From Gibbula magus (taxonomy: Eukaryota > Mollusca > Gastropoda > Trochida > Trochidae), in assembly GCA_936450465.1 (NCBI GenBank), contig OW388292.1, positions 13,777,372-13,841,371 of the forward strand: 64,000 nucleotides of DNA. The letters run 5' to 3'. The position numbers and the translations under genes were made by a program. Under the pieces are notes generated by a model. It searched no databases. It saw only the letters and a list, made by a program, of their open reading frames with translations, and had not been told where the DNA came from. Numbering within the stretch: position 1 is the stretch's first letter; each line of letters opens with the position of its first letter. Of this stretch, positions 10,701 to 23,830 are shown piece after piece.

Positions 10701-12896
10701 ACTGCCACAGGCTCCTCCTGAGGTAGTTCTTCACCACCGACACGAGGCTGACCTCTCACCTCCGGGTTATAACAGGCAGATTTCAACAAATACCGCTCTT
10801 TGTGTCTTCCTCTTCGTCCTTAAACACAACATAATCTAATCTGGCAATGTGAGAAGATGCATTGGTCGTTGTTTTCAAGGAATCCGGAGAATGCTTTGAA
10901 AATGTTACTGAAAGAAGAATTGGGCATATTTAAAGCTTTAAAATTTAGGAAAATTAAGTAATTCAGATGCCAATCTTCGTTCTGTGTACGTATGTAGCCC
11001 TAAGTGGTACGAAAGTAAATTGTAAAGATATGTTTATTAACGTTATTATTATATCATAGTATGTACGTAAAATGGAGGTGTGTCCAGATATGTACACAGT
11101 TTATATAATGTACGCACCAGCTAGCAAGAGGCTCACAACCCGTGACCTGAATATGGCCCACTTTCATCTGTCAAAGTCACGTGAGGGTACGCGTGACAGA
11201 AATGTCAACTGCATATTTTTATGTACAGATTAAAAACATCAGGCAGGTATTATTTAACGCAAAATATGTTTTTCACAGAGGGTGATAAAAAGTGACACTT
11301 TTAGCTTATTTAACAGTTTGCCAGATGTTTAAGCTACCATTCGTATAAATCAAGTAAGTAAATTAAGCTAGTACCTAAATGTTCACTAATTAAGAATAGC
11401 CTATAGGCCAACAACTATGCACTAAGCCTAAACAACTTAAAAGGAATAGTGTTTGTGTTGAACTCTAATATTTTATAATAAATGTAAGTAAAAATTATCT
11501 GTAAAGTTTTATTGTATATTAAACCAGTCTAGTCGGTTTAATTGTAGTCATGACTGCTACAGAGTAATTGGATTGTCCCAATCAAACTCGATTACGCATT
11601 TTCAAAACTAGGCCTACTGTCTGTAGTTTGATTTGTTAAGTTTAGTGACACCTCACATCAGCTGTGGCGATATCACATCACATTTCTTCACACCTTCACG
11701 ACTTGACATGACGTCACTTGTCATGACGTCACATGACATTTTTATAGGCCTACTAACGTGATACTCTCTCTTTCGATAAAGGTCTCGAAATAGGCCTATA
11801 TATATCTGTTCTGTTGTCAAAATCAGAGAACTGTTTGTAATGATGCATTCTACAGACACAATAGGGGCATTCTCTCTTTTCAAAGTATTGAAATACGTGA
11901 CTATACAATGCCATTATTCTAAATATACTATATAATACGTTGTAGAAATTTAAAGTACATGTAGGGCTATCTGTAATATTCGATAACTAATTAAGGCAAT
12001 GTTGATTCGCCAGGTCCATGTTGACAATAATGAGAAGACGCCATTTTAATTTCAACGGATCGACGTAACACGGACACACGTAGGCTACAATGGCAGCAAC
12101 CCTAAACCTAGAAATCACTCCCTTCCCGCCCACCCAAGCCCACCCACACCCAATCGCTACTCCCTATACTAGGGTCGACTCAGTGCAACCTCTGGGGTAA
12201 CGTCTGCTCGTACAGCAAAGGTCGAGGTCACTGGTGTATGACGGACTTGCAGAAACGAAAGACTCCATTCATGTCAGCCGTTGGAGCGAGAGGACAGGTA
12301 GTGAATAAAATTTGTCTGCATATTTAGAACATGACTCGACAGGTCGGGACCTGTTTGCCGGAGTTGGCGGTCTGCTAGGGGGCGCCTGTGTGCAGTGTGA
12401 CCGTCACTGTTATCAGGAGCAGACGACATCCAGACACAACAAACAGGTGCACTGATAACGCACAGGTGTCATGTCGCTACCATAACTCGGTGACATGCAC
12501 CGTGTTTAGAAATCTGTTAAATGAAATTGCTCAAACCAAAATTAAATGTATGCAAAAGCAAAGTAAAGATTTACTTATAATAGTCAATTTTTTTATTTAA
12601 TACAGTGATTATAAAACCTTCAATAACACAATTGAATGACCCAAAAAAATCTACAAATCGTATCTGTATCGCGACGCATCTAACGGAAGAGTAAGGTACA
12701 CCAAACCAACTATATCAAATGATAGCACCGGTATCTAGGCCTACCTAATCGGAATTCTATTTGTGTAAGATCAAAAATAGGCCTGCATTCAAATAAAGTA
12801 GGCCTATGCTTAACGCATTTAAAAATAATTTATATCACAACCCCTTTCGAAAATCGAAGCATGAGATAGACAGACATACAGACACAGACAGACATA
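10701..12896. other. Non-coding stretch with CRE-like sites and TAGGCCTA words
   Basis: No gene is recognised. A GC-richer patch at about 12060-12330 contains a short ATG frame (36 codons from 12091) in a good start context, but nothing supports it. Repeated TAGGCCTA-like words occur from about 11610 onward. Confidence 0.4.
11709..11731. promoter_or_regulatory. Two CRE-type palindromes
   Basis: TGACGTCA occurs at 11709-11716 and again at 11724-11731, 15 bp apart. This octamer is the classical CREB/ATF binding palindrome. No gene start is identified beside it, so function is only possible. Confidence 0.3.
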
Positions 12897-12897
12897 C

Positions 12898-12934
<37 letters not shown>

Positions 12935-12936
12935 TA
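12897..12936. repeat. (GATA)n microsatellite
   Basis: About ten GATA repeats, preceded by GACA- and CAGACA-rich sequence. Confidence 0.9.
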
Positions 12937-15900
12937 ACCACGGACTTAGATTTGCAATTTAAGTTGGTGGTATAACGGATCTATAGGTAGTGGCCAGTAG
13001 TCACTGTTCACTGTTAGAGTAGAGACTCTCAGGACGCTGCTCTCCGCGTGTGGAGGAGACACTTGAACATCTTCCGGTGTGCCTGGTGATGAGGATGGTC
13101 ATTGACGCGCACATTTGTCTGTACCACACTGTAGCCACTTGGCGTCTAGGGTTGTGGTATGAACTAGGTGGAAACATATGATCACAAACTGGGATAGATA
13201 TGTTTACATTTCACATTATATTACATGCATAAACATGCATACCATACCCGTATATTCTGTTTGCGGGGCAGCTGTCTTCTTATATCATTAGTCTACCTAT
13301 ATATAACGGTTTATGTTTGTGTAAGATTTATTCTGAATCAGAATGTAGAACCATATCCCAATCATTCTGTCACCCAGACCATGAACTTAAATAAAGCCCG
13401 GGCAAGTCTATGACAAGACAACAAAAAGTGGTGCAGTCTTACAATGAAGAAATGGCTGAGGCTCCGTTCTATTTTACTTTCAGTGTTTTCAAATTTTGAA
13501 TTTTGCTGAAACTTTTATTTCAGAGAGGGAATGTCAGTAGCTAATATATGGAACTGTATCCATGATGCATATATACATATACGTTGCTGTGCATGCATCT
13601 CATTCAACAATTCGTAATTGTAAATTACTGATTGAAATCAATGAAATGCATACGAAAAATACTTTCTTACAAAGCAAATGCTTATAGAATTACGCGTACA
13701 GACCCGTATCTAAATACATAATATTTGCTACTTGTCAACGTTGTTGGCGTGCTATGGTTTTTTTTCTTTAAACATTTTAATTTTGATATATAAATTTCAC
13801 TTTTGTTAAAGTTTATTTTTCTCACATCATTGCAGTTTAAAATACATATTGAATACATGTCTCGAGATCTAGTCATTAAATACCACCAATAATAGGCCTA
13901 ATTCATCATATGTATTCAATTGAAAGTGGAGAATAGAAATAACTGGTAAATTCATATTTATGAATATTTAAATTTAAACACTTTGAATATCAATTGAGTG
14001 TTTAATATCATGACATGTTTTCAATGGAGAAACATGTGTGTTTGAAGTAGGGCCATTAAAGTTATATTCATTTAGCCTGGAATAGTAATTTTGAAACAAC
14101 TGATCCACAAATGTCCTTTATCAATAAGTCATTAATCGTGAATTGTTAGTAATTATTTTGGAATGCAACAGCATAAACATGTTACTAATATCCCTTTATT
14201 GGCAGCTTGCAGACGTCATAACAATCCAAACATTTGAAGTATGTTTACATGACCCTGGGTTGTCTCCCTTGTCTTGCTTGATCGGACGATGTTCATGAAC
14301 GGAAGTATCGCGCGATCTCTTGCGTCAATGACTGTGCACTGAACCGCAGCTATTAGAATGGAAGTTGTTTACTACTTATATAGATATACACATATCCTGG
14401 AGACCCGGACAGAAGACACTGTGTTATGTGTATATATGAATTTCTAAATAGACGGGTGTGGTGTATTTTTTCTATGCGTATATTCCACAGGAGTTTTGCC
14501 AATAATAAATCACTCATGTTGTGAAACAAATTAAACATTTCAAGAAAATTTTAGATGGTTGACTGCATAATTATTTGCATTGAATAAGGAAGCACGTCGA
14601 AGCGTGTGCGGCTTATGAAATAGGAAATTTGTTATCACAAAAATATAACTATCTGTTGTAAGCATATACATAGTTAATCTGTGAATAATTACACGAATTC
14701 TAAACATCGATATTTTCATTTAAAAAATAATTTTGATTAATACTCGTGATGGATCATTTCTTCAAAGTGAGCGAATAAACTGTTTTCTTCCTTTTGAAAA
14801 TTTCAAAGTTACTATAATGTTTTCAAGTGAAAAACCTTTAAAGTATCGAGGTCTTTAAATCATATGAAGAACTAATAAATTTAAAGCACCTCGGTTTATC
14901 GTGCTGTTTGGGACACGCGCTTAACTCACAAGTGCTACAGACTAGTTGTTATGTTTTCGATGCCCTACCTTAGTATGGAACTGTCTATATAGACAACTGC
15001 ACTTTATGTTTGCTAAGTTAATGGTCGAATTTATCATATCGAATTATCATGTAACCTCTCCGCATGCATGTGTGTAGCATGAGTGTTTGCTACACTGTGT
15101 GTGACGCGGTAATGATGCATGCATTCAACTTTAACGAGTGTTACACTATGTTTCTTGATTAGGATGTTATAACCATTTAATACGTTTAGACGTTAAAGAT
15201 GTCTCTATCCCGATAGTTTACATTTAACACTTATTTGATATTTTAAATGTACGATTTATGTATATGTATTTTGGGGCATACAATACATGTGTGTCGGATT
15301 ATGACGGTTAAAATTATTTTTTCATGATGCAATCCGTTTTGACAAATAGTTTCTTTTTGAAAAAAAAATGACTAATTTGTAACAAAGTGACAATGTTTAT
15401 GCTAGCCTGTGTTTGCTATGCCCCGAAATCGAAGATCCAGGACCTCTGTAAAGAAAGATAGCCATTTATAAAACTCTCATCTAATCTAAATTATCAATTT
15501 CTAGAATGCCTCTCATTTGAGTTTGCCATGTCTGTCTGTCCGTCTGTGTGTCTGTTTATCTGTCTGTTTGTCGGCAACACAAAAACTTTCACCTTAGCTA
15601 GAAATTTAGAGGGCGCCACGACTCACTCTACAGGTAATCTTCAACGCCCACCTGTAACCCATATGCACTAGGGAATAGTCAGATAAACATTTGCTTATAT
15701 TTAGCAAAATGTTGAAACAAAATATTTCTTTTTTAAAATATGTTTTACTATACTACCTACTTTAAACATACGTTTTACTATATTATCTACAATTCAACGG
15801 CAGACAAAAACACTTAATGTACAATAATGAACATGAAATCAAATTTGGGGTATTGAAGAGATATTTGTTGATATGTTTTTCTGGGTCAGCCAGGTATTGT

Positions 15901-16380
15901 TAATCAAGGTCACGATGCATGTAGTAAAGACGGAAAACATTCGATACTCTAACAGGGCTGATGCAATCTAGCTGGAGGGAACAAAAGCCATGTGGCAATG
16001 ACGTCACAGATAAGCTCGAGTTCTGGTTCCATGTGGAACGAGCTCGCCACAACAAGGGTAGACTCTGTCACAGTCTTTAGAATATAGCTTATCGCGTTAA
16101 TAATAGACTTGCTTTTTAATACTTAATACAAAACTCATTTGATAGGAATTTTCAGAGCTTATATACGTGAACTCCACAATATACGATGATAACTCAATGA
16201 TCGATCGGAAGAAAATAGTGTCTAGGAAAATTTAAGACAGTCTTTCTGAGATTTGTCAATGACCATGGAAAGAATCCATTACAAACCAGCTTGTTCGATC
16301 AAAGAGGAAAAGATTATGCTGTATATGTTTAATCCTTAATCCCAGAATACTAACCTCGTTACTCAAGTGGATATAATCAA
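12937..16380. other. Long AT-rich non-coding stretch
   Basis: No gene is recognised. An imperfect CTGT-rich tract lies at about 15530-15570. A perfect short palindrome (GTTCCATGTGGAAC) is at about 16026. A TGACGTCA site lies near 15999. Confidence 0.4.
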
Positions 16381-16394
16381 GGCGTAATTAAAGC

Positions 16395-16445
16395 GGATAA
16401 GTATGTGCTCTTAGTTCAAGGGTTCGAATCCCTGACCAAATCCTT
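16395..16445 (+). repeat. tRNA B-box-like fragment (possible SINE remnant)
   Basis: AGGGTTCGAATCCCT forms a T-arm-like stem-loop containing a perfect RNA polymerase III B box. No complete cloverleaf can be drawn around it, so it is not a functional tRNA. A similar GGGTTCGAATCCCTG occurs at about 57936. It may be a decayed tRNA-derived SINE. Confidence 0.3.
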
Positions 16446-16812
16446 GTTGGTGTTTTCTCTACCAGCTTGCAGAAGTATAATCGCCACGATATGTGTTGTG
16501 GTACCAAGAAAGTGAACGTCGCACCTCTGTATGTTATACATGTTCTATTATTCTTTAAAATGCATTGATTCTGATGTTAAGAACAGACGAACTGTCAGAA
16601 GAGTTTATTTTCAAAATTCCAACTTTCATCCATCTTAATATTCACACCCTAGTTTAACAATATATTTTACCGTACTATTTAATTAAATAGTATTAGAACT
16701 GATGTAAATTAATCGAAAGCTCTAAACATATGGTCCCCACAATCCAAAACGTTTGGTTCTATACTTATTTGTATCAAGTCCACACTCATGATTTCATGGG
16801 CATTTGGAAGTT
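16446..16812. other. Non-coding stretch
   Basis: Nothing is recognised apart from a small palindrome (ACTATTTAATTAAATAGT) at about 16674. Confidence 0.4.
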
Positions 16813-16920
16813 GGTTGGTAATATAAGGTTGGTAATATAAGGTTGGTAATATAAGGTTGGTAATATAAGGTTGGTAATATAAGGTTGGTAATATAAGGTT
16901 GGTAATATAAGGTTGGTAAG
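16813..16920. repeat. 14-bp tandem repeat, about 7.6 copies
   Basis: The unit GGTTGGTAATATAA is repeated essentially without change and then degrades at GGTTGGTAAG. Confidence 0.95.
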
Positions 16921-17106
16921 CTATGGTATTGCTTTTACTTCTTTACTGTTAAATACACAACGTTGTTGAGCTTCTTGTCCCTTTCAATCACTGTAATGTG
17001 TAATAAGTCAAATCAATCTTTTTAACTGACCTTGTATATTGTATATTAAGTTATTTAACTTAATACCATCTTATTGTATAAAGGAATCACCCTATCTCAT
17101 ACCTGT

Positions 17107-20100
17107 CGACACTGGTCTCCGAGAAGCCGAACTAGATACCACACTGGTCTCCGAGGAGCCTAGCTAGATACGACACTGGTCTCCGAGGAGCCGAACTAGA
17201 TACGACACTGGTCTCCGAGGAGCCTAACTAGATACGACACTGGTCTCCGAGGAGCCTAGCTAGATACGACACTGGTCTCCGGGGAGCCGAGCTAGATACG
17301 ACACTGGTCTCCGAGAAGCCTAGCTAGATACGACACTGGTCTCCGAGGAGCCGAACTAGATACGACACTGGTCTCCGAGGAGCCGAACTAGATACGACAC
17401 TGGTCTCCGAGGAACCTAGCTAGATAGGACACTGGTCTATGAGGAGCCGAACTAGATACGACACTGGTCTCCGAGGAGCCTAGCTAGATACGACACTGGT
17501 CTATGAGGAGCCTAGCTAGATACGACACTGGTCTCCGAGTAGCCTAGCTAGATACGACACTGGTCTATGATGAGCCTAGCTAAATACGACACTGGTCTCC
17601 GAGGAGCCTAGCTAGATACGACACTGGTCTCCGAGGAGCCTAGCTAGATACGACACTGGTCTATGAGGAGCCTAGCTAGATAGGACACTGGTCTCCGAGG
17701 AGCCTAGCTAAATACGACACTGGTCTCCGAGGAGCCTAGCTAGATACGACACTGGTCTCCGAGGAGCCTAGCTAGATACGACACTGGTCTATGAGGAGCC
17801 TAGCTAGATAGGACACTGGTCTCCGAGGAGCCGAACTAGATACGACACTGGTCTCCGAGGAGCCGAACTAGATACGACACTGGTCTCCGAGGAACCTAGC
17901 TAGATAGGACACTGGTCTATGAGGAGCCGAACTAGATACGACACTGGTCTCCGAGGAGCCTAGCTAGATACGACACTGGTCTATGAGGAGCCTAGCTAGA
18001 TACGACACTGGTCTCCGAGTAGCCTAGCTAGATACGACACTGGTCTATGATGAGCCTAGCTAAATACGACACTGGTCTCCGAGGAGCCTAGCTAGATACG
18101 ACACTGGTCTCCGAGGAGCCGAACTAGATACGACATTGGTCTCCGAGGAACCTAGCTAGATAGGACACTGGTCTATGAGGAGCCGAACTAGATACGACAC
18201 TGGTCTCCGAGGAGCCTAGCTAGATACGACACTGGTCTATGAGGAGCCTAGCTAGATACGACACTGGTCTCCGAGTAGCCTAGCTAGATACGACACTGGT
18301 CTATGATGAGCCTAGCTAAATACGACACTGGTCTCCGAGGAGCCTAGCTAGATACGACACTGGTCTCCGAGGAGCCTAGCTAGATACGACACTGGTCTAT
18401 GAGGAGCCTAGCTAGATAGGACACTGGTCTCCGAGGAGCCGAGCTAGATACGACACTGGTCTCCGAGAAGCCTAGCTAGATACGACACTGGTCTCCGAGG
18501 AGCCGAACTAGATACGACACTGGTCTCCGAGGAGCCGAACTAGATACGACACTGGTCTCCGAGGAACCTAGCTAGATAGGACACTGGTCTTTGAGGAGCC
18601 GAACTAGATACGACACTGGTCTCCGAGGAGCCTAGCTAGATACGACACTGGTCTATGAGGAGCCTAGCTAGATACGACACTGGTCTCCGAGTAGCCTAGC
18701 TAGATACGACACTGGTCTATGATGAGCCTAGCTAAATACGACACTGGTCTCCGAGGAGCCTAGCTAGATACGACACTGGTCTCCGAGGAGCCTAGCTAGA
18801 TACGACACTGGTCTATGAGGAGCCTAGCTAGATAGGACACTGGTCTCCGAGGAGCCTAGCTAGATACGACACTGGTCTCCGAGGAGCCTAGCTAGATACG
18901 ACACTGGTCTCCGAGGAGCCTAGCTAGATACGACACTGGTCTATGAGGAGCCTAGCTAGATAGGACACTGGTCTCCGAGGAGCCGAACTAGATACGACAC
19001 TGGTCTCCGAGGAGCCGAACTAGATACGACACTGGTCTCCGAGGAACCTAGCTAGATAGGACACTGGTCTATGAGGAGCCGAACTAGATACGACACTGGT
19101 CTCCGAGGAGCCTAGCTAGATACGACACTGGTCTATGAGGAGCCTAGCTAGATACGACACTGGTCTCCGAGTAGCCTAGCTAGATACGACACTGGTCTAT
19201 GATGAGCCTAGCTAAATACGACACTGGTCTCCGAGGAGCCTAGCTAGATACGACACTGGTCTCCGAGGAGCCGAACTAGATACGACATTGGTCTCCGAGG
19301 AACCTAGCTAGATAGGACACTGGTCTATGAGGAGCCGAACTAGATACGACACTGGTCTCTGAGGAGCCTAGCTAGATACGACACTGGTCTATGAGGAGCC
19401 TAGCTAGATACGACACTGGTCTCCGAGTAGCCTAGCTAGATACGACACTGGTCTATGATGAGCCTAGCTAAATACGACACTGGTCTCCGAGGAGCCTAGC
19501 TAGATACGACACTGGTCTCCGAGGAGCCTAGCTAGATACGACACTGGTCTATGAGGAGCCTAGCTAGATAGGACACTGGTCTCCGAGGAGCCTAGCTAAA
19601 TACGACACTGGTCTCCGAGGAGCCTAGCTAGATACGACACTGGTCTCCGAGGAGCCTAGCTAGATACGACACTGGTCTATGAGGAGCCTAGCTAGATAGG
19701 ACACTGGTCTCCGAGGAGCCTAACTAGATACGACACTGGTCTCCGAGGAGCCGAACTAGATACGACACTGGTCTCCGAGGAACCTAGCTAGATAGGACAC
19801 TGGTCTATGAGGAGCCGAACTAGATACGACACTGGTCTCCGAGGAGCCTAGCTAGATACGACACTGGTCTATGAGGAGCCTAGCTAGATACGACACTGGT
19901 CTCCGAGTAGCCTAGCTAGATACGACACTGGTCTATGATGAGCCTAGCTAAATACGACACTGGTCTCCGAGGAGCCTAGCTAGATACGACACTGGTCTCC
20001 GAGGAGCCTAGCTAGATACGACACTGGTCTATGAGGAGCCTAGCTAGATAGGACACTGGTCTCCGAGGAGCCTAGCTAGATACGACACTGGTCTATGAGG

Positions 20101-20214
20101 AGCCTAGCTAGATACGACACTGGTCTATGAGGAGCCTAGCTAGATACGACACTGGTCTCCGAGGAGCCTAGCTAGATACGACACTGGTCTCCGAGGAGCC
20201 GAGCTAGATATACG
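17107..20214. repeat. 32-bp minisatellite, 97 copies, with higher-order structure
   Basis: The unit begins CGACACTGGTCTCCGAGGAG and ends CTAGCTAGATA-like. Unit starts run from 17107 to 20179, exactly 96 x 32 bp, so there is no net indel over 3.1 kb. Substitution variants (CCGA/CTATGA, GGAGCC/GGAACC/GTAGCC/GATGAGCC, GATAC/GATAGG/AATAC) follow a repeated order. The rare GGAACC variant occurs at 17411, 17891, 18147, 18563, 19043, 19299 and 19779. A rarer ACATTGG variant occurs at 18133 and 19285, 1,152 bp apart. No frame stays open, because 32 is not a multiple of 3 and TAG occurs in each unit. It is not a CRISPR array: there are no variable spacers. Confidence 0.98.
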
Positions 20215-21510
20215 ACGTGTAGTAAAGGATGAAACAATCTTAAACCCATAGCATATTATCATTAAGTGACTTTATTCAATTCGATCTCTGTTCAGCTAGG
20301 GGGTTATACACATTAATAAAGTCTGAAGTCATTTATATGAAGAAGCAAGACCCTACAAACAATACCGGTCGCCGCCATATATCATGTGTGTATATCATTC
20401 ATGAAATAATATTGGTTATAAAATTAACATTATTAAAATATTACGAGCATTACATATACCTAAAACATGTCCTTAGTGGACCTAGTGGTATATACGGTTG
20501 TCCTTGCAAACATAACTAAATGTGGACGATGACCTCGAAAACATTAAACGAAATCCTCAACTGCTTTATTGTAAACACATAGCGTGACCCCAGTACGACC
20601 TGTGTTTTAGATACGTATCACGGATAATGCTGTACGTCAGGTATGTGTAACAATGTTATCGAATATATCGGCCCACCTGAGTATTGGAGCCAATGAAACC
20701 TACCTGCAGGTCAGGTGACACGCAATGGAGCCTATCTGGGTCGAATCCATGTCGACCTAGATTTGTTGCAACTGATCGCTAGTGGGATTAGCACTAATCA
20801 CATGATAATACTACTTATATAGTTGATAAGCATATGGTTATATTGACTGTATTGTTGTGGCTTATAATTGCATGTGCCGAAATTTGGGCTACAACAATTG
20901 GCAATGACGTCATAGTCGACAACGTCGTGAATCGGACTTATACATACTTAGAGGGTTTTTTTTGCATTTCATCATAACAATAACATTTGTTTCAAAACAA
21001 TCAATCAACTGTTTGTAAACACACCTTAATGTTATTTTGAAGGTCATCTAGGTAATTTTCTGAACCCTGCCAAAATTAATGATAATGTATTCAATATATG
21101 TCCACGTACCTCATTATTGATCGTAGTATTATTTGAAAATGAGCTTGAATATATTGAATTATTTAACGTAGGATATTAATTGAAAACAATATGAGGAAAC
21201 AGTATACAAAAGAGATAATTTGTCAAACGTAATACAGCATACTTATTTAATAATTGATAAATGAATTCATTAATTGTCGAGTCGCATAATTTCAGAGGAC
21301 GGTGGCGAAGGGCCAGCTGCAGCAGGAAGTCGATTAATCACACCAGGGGGCGTGATGACGAGCATATCCTACACTGTCTGTAACATGACCTCGCTTGTTT
21401 GTCAACATCTACAACTTGCAAGGGAAGGTCAATCATAAACTCCCACAAACAAACAAACAATTAATCGTATCTAAGTTATCATCACACCTGGTGCTGAGGA
21501 GCCACGTGTT
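20215..21510. other. AT-rich non-coding stretch
   Basis: I see no gene or repeat of note between the 32-bp array and the next tandem repeat. Confidence 0.4.
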
Positions 21511-21680
21511 CACTGTACCTTGTGGATATAACGGTGTATATGTGACACTGTACCTGGTTGATATAACGGTGTATATGTGACACTGTACCTGGTTGATATA
21601 ACGGTGTATATGTGACACATTGTAGTGGTTGATATAACGGTGTATATGTGACACATTGTAGTGGTTGATGTGGTGCAGTG
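21511..21680. repeat. 35-36 bp tandem repeat, about 4.5 copies
   Basis: The unit contains GGTTGATATAACGGTGTATA followed by TGTGACAC. Two internal forms exist (GACACTGTACCT and GACACATTGTAGT), and the last copy degenerates near 21675. Confidence 0.9.
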
Positions 21681-21924
21681 GTGTTGTGTTCCTACCCTTC
21701 GCTCTACAAGGCTTTATACTCGTTAATAACATTATTAATATTTCCAAAGAAACACACAAACAATTTTAAATTTTTCTTTCTTGATTTCTGGTTCAATATG
21801 TACCAGTATAATATTTCGAAATCCATCCAATTTGTTTTTACCCCTCGTTCTCATTGATATAGACATGTTGATCTGTATAATGAACATTTTAAAACCATAG
21901 GTCGAACACTGAAGTTCAGCAACA

Positions 21925-22110
21925 ATTGGTGCAGCTCGCCGCACGGGTGGGTGACCCGCTCCATTGTTGGGAATTTAAATTATGATTCCCTTCCCCACAG
22001 TACAACATGGTGTTACCCTGGGTAAGTGGCGTTATTGTACCTCTGTCCACCTAGCAGTCGATTAGGTACCTGGTGCAGGGTGTGATGGAAGCGTTCAGGA
22101 GGTCTGACAC
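21925..22110 (+). mobile_element. SINE-like remnant
   Basis: TCTGTCCACCTAGCAGTCG followed by TTAGGTACCTGGTGCAGGG (22042-22080) resembles the conserved central block (CCACC-AGCAGT-GGTACCTGG) of metazoan tRNA-derived SINEs. A TGGGTGACCCGCTCC-type stretch precedes it. No clear A and B boxes or tail were found. The call rests on resemblance from memory and is unproven. Confidence 0.33.
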
Positions 22111-23830
22111 TTGACATTTGCATGTAATTTAATGTCTCTCCTGTATGGGTGACCCCAACCCCCTTTTCAATATGATCCACCTTTGGGTCTACATATACCT
22201 ATTCGACAGTCACGCTTTATGCAATGGCTAAACTTAAATGACTGTAAGCAGTCCCACTCTAACACTATATACAATGTCACATATAGAGGGCGACCTGTCG
22301 AGGACCTGCATCTAACACCCATGTAAATAGGTCGATCGTATTAAACAGATAGATTGGCCTACAAACCCGCTGCCCAGTAAGATACTAAACCTCGCACAAT
22401 AACACATTAAACGGACATTGGCTTGACCTCAGTGGACTCACTGCCTGAAGCCTGCCCTTGAAGATCTGGCACTCTCGCCCAGGCTTGACCTTAGACTAAC
22501 ATGAATGAAATTAAATGGAAATTTAAGAAAGAAATGTCAAATTAAGTGAAATAAAATACAGTCCTCTGAAACCTCTTCATGTTCAGATGCTTTTCATTTT
22601 GCTTTCGTCTTGTTGTATCATAATGGTGTGATATTAAGCTTAATTGCTATTAATATAACTAAAGGCTATGTGTGACACTCGCTTGAGCTTGGGTCTTGTA
22701 TGTGTGCAGTTGTAGAAGCAAGGGCATTGTGAACCTTCTTCTCTTCATTCCTTCATAAATTCGTGGATTTCCTGCATACAATTATAAACGTTACGTTTAA
22801 GTGTTTTCGTTTCATTTGTCTTTTTTCCTTAGCATGTGTACACTATTTCTTTGCTTATATATACGTGCGTATATTTGGGAACTAATTTAGTTCGTTATAG
22901 TACGTTCGTTTTAACACATTTGCACTTGAATTTCTTGTAAGCATTTTATTTGCGTAAGGTACATTTAGAAGTTCAGTTCCAGGTTCACTATGTTCACTAT
23001 TACCAATCTGTAATCAAACATGTTTCCTGTATATTTCCTACAACAGTTAAGTCTAAATGTATATAGTTCAGCACGTCATGCTATACACATTAACTTGAAG
23101 ACATAAAAACAGATAAATGGGTGATATATTGAATTTCGCATTTACATTTAGTCGTGCTGGCTGTCATTGCATGACTTTTTTTGTCTGTTGTTTTTATCTA
23201 TCATTTGGACTGTTTTTGTCCTAGTTATTTCTAGTGTTATACCTAATCGTGACGACAGAACAGACTTGAGTGTCAGGAGCTGGAGAAGACGAAGCAACGT
23301 CGTATTCAATGGGCAGATTGTTTTTATAAGATCACATAACGGTTGATTATCTTTGTAAATATTTAATTTGAAATTTAAATGTAGTTGTTGATAATTGTCC
23401 TTCGTAAAAACAAAGGCCAAAGTGTCGTTTATGTACCGTTTTAAGCTGAGTAATTTTTTCAAAACATATATATTCGCTTGACAACATGGTAACCATCTAA
23501 TTTGCCATCTATATAACCGTGTTATCTTAGGTTTCCAAGGAATGGCTAGCAATCTAGGTCACCTTCTCATTCAAGGTCCAGGATAAGTCGTGACTACGTC
23601 ACCATTCATGTTATCATTAATAGTCCTCTTATCTCCACTACACCTGTTCATTCAAACCTCCGTGTGATTTGCCTGTCACGGGAAGGAAGGGACATTAGTT
23701 CTTATCAACGCTCACTTGGTTGACTTAGAAATTTATATACTTATATCAACCAGGTCAGTTTGAGATAAAGAAAGGTCTCATCATTGAAGGTACTTGTCTC
23801 TGCCAGGCCTACCTTGGTCCACTTGCAGCA
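22111..23830. other. Non-coding stretch with one unrecognised minus-strand frame
   Basis: A 134-codon minus frame (23148-23552) starts MLAIPWKPKITRLYRW and has no motif I know. Its composition (I, L, T, K, N) is what random AT-rich DNA gives. Nothing else is seen. Confidence 0.4.

Noticed and set aside
16395..16445. Possible tRNA gene
   Set aside because: Only the T-arm/B-box is convincing. No acceptor or D-arm pairing could be drawn, so it is listed only as a fragment.
17107..20214. Array could be mistaken for a CRISPR locus
   Set aside because: Units are contiguous with no variable spacers, no cas-like genes exist, and the context is an animal genome full of LINEs.
23148..23552. 134-codon minus frame
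   Set aside because: It has no motif, no start context and AT-driven composition; chance is the simplest explanation.
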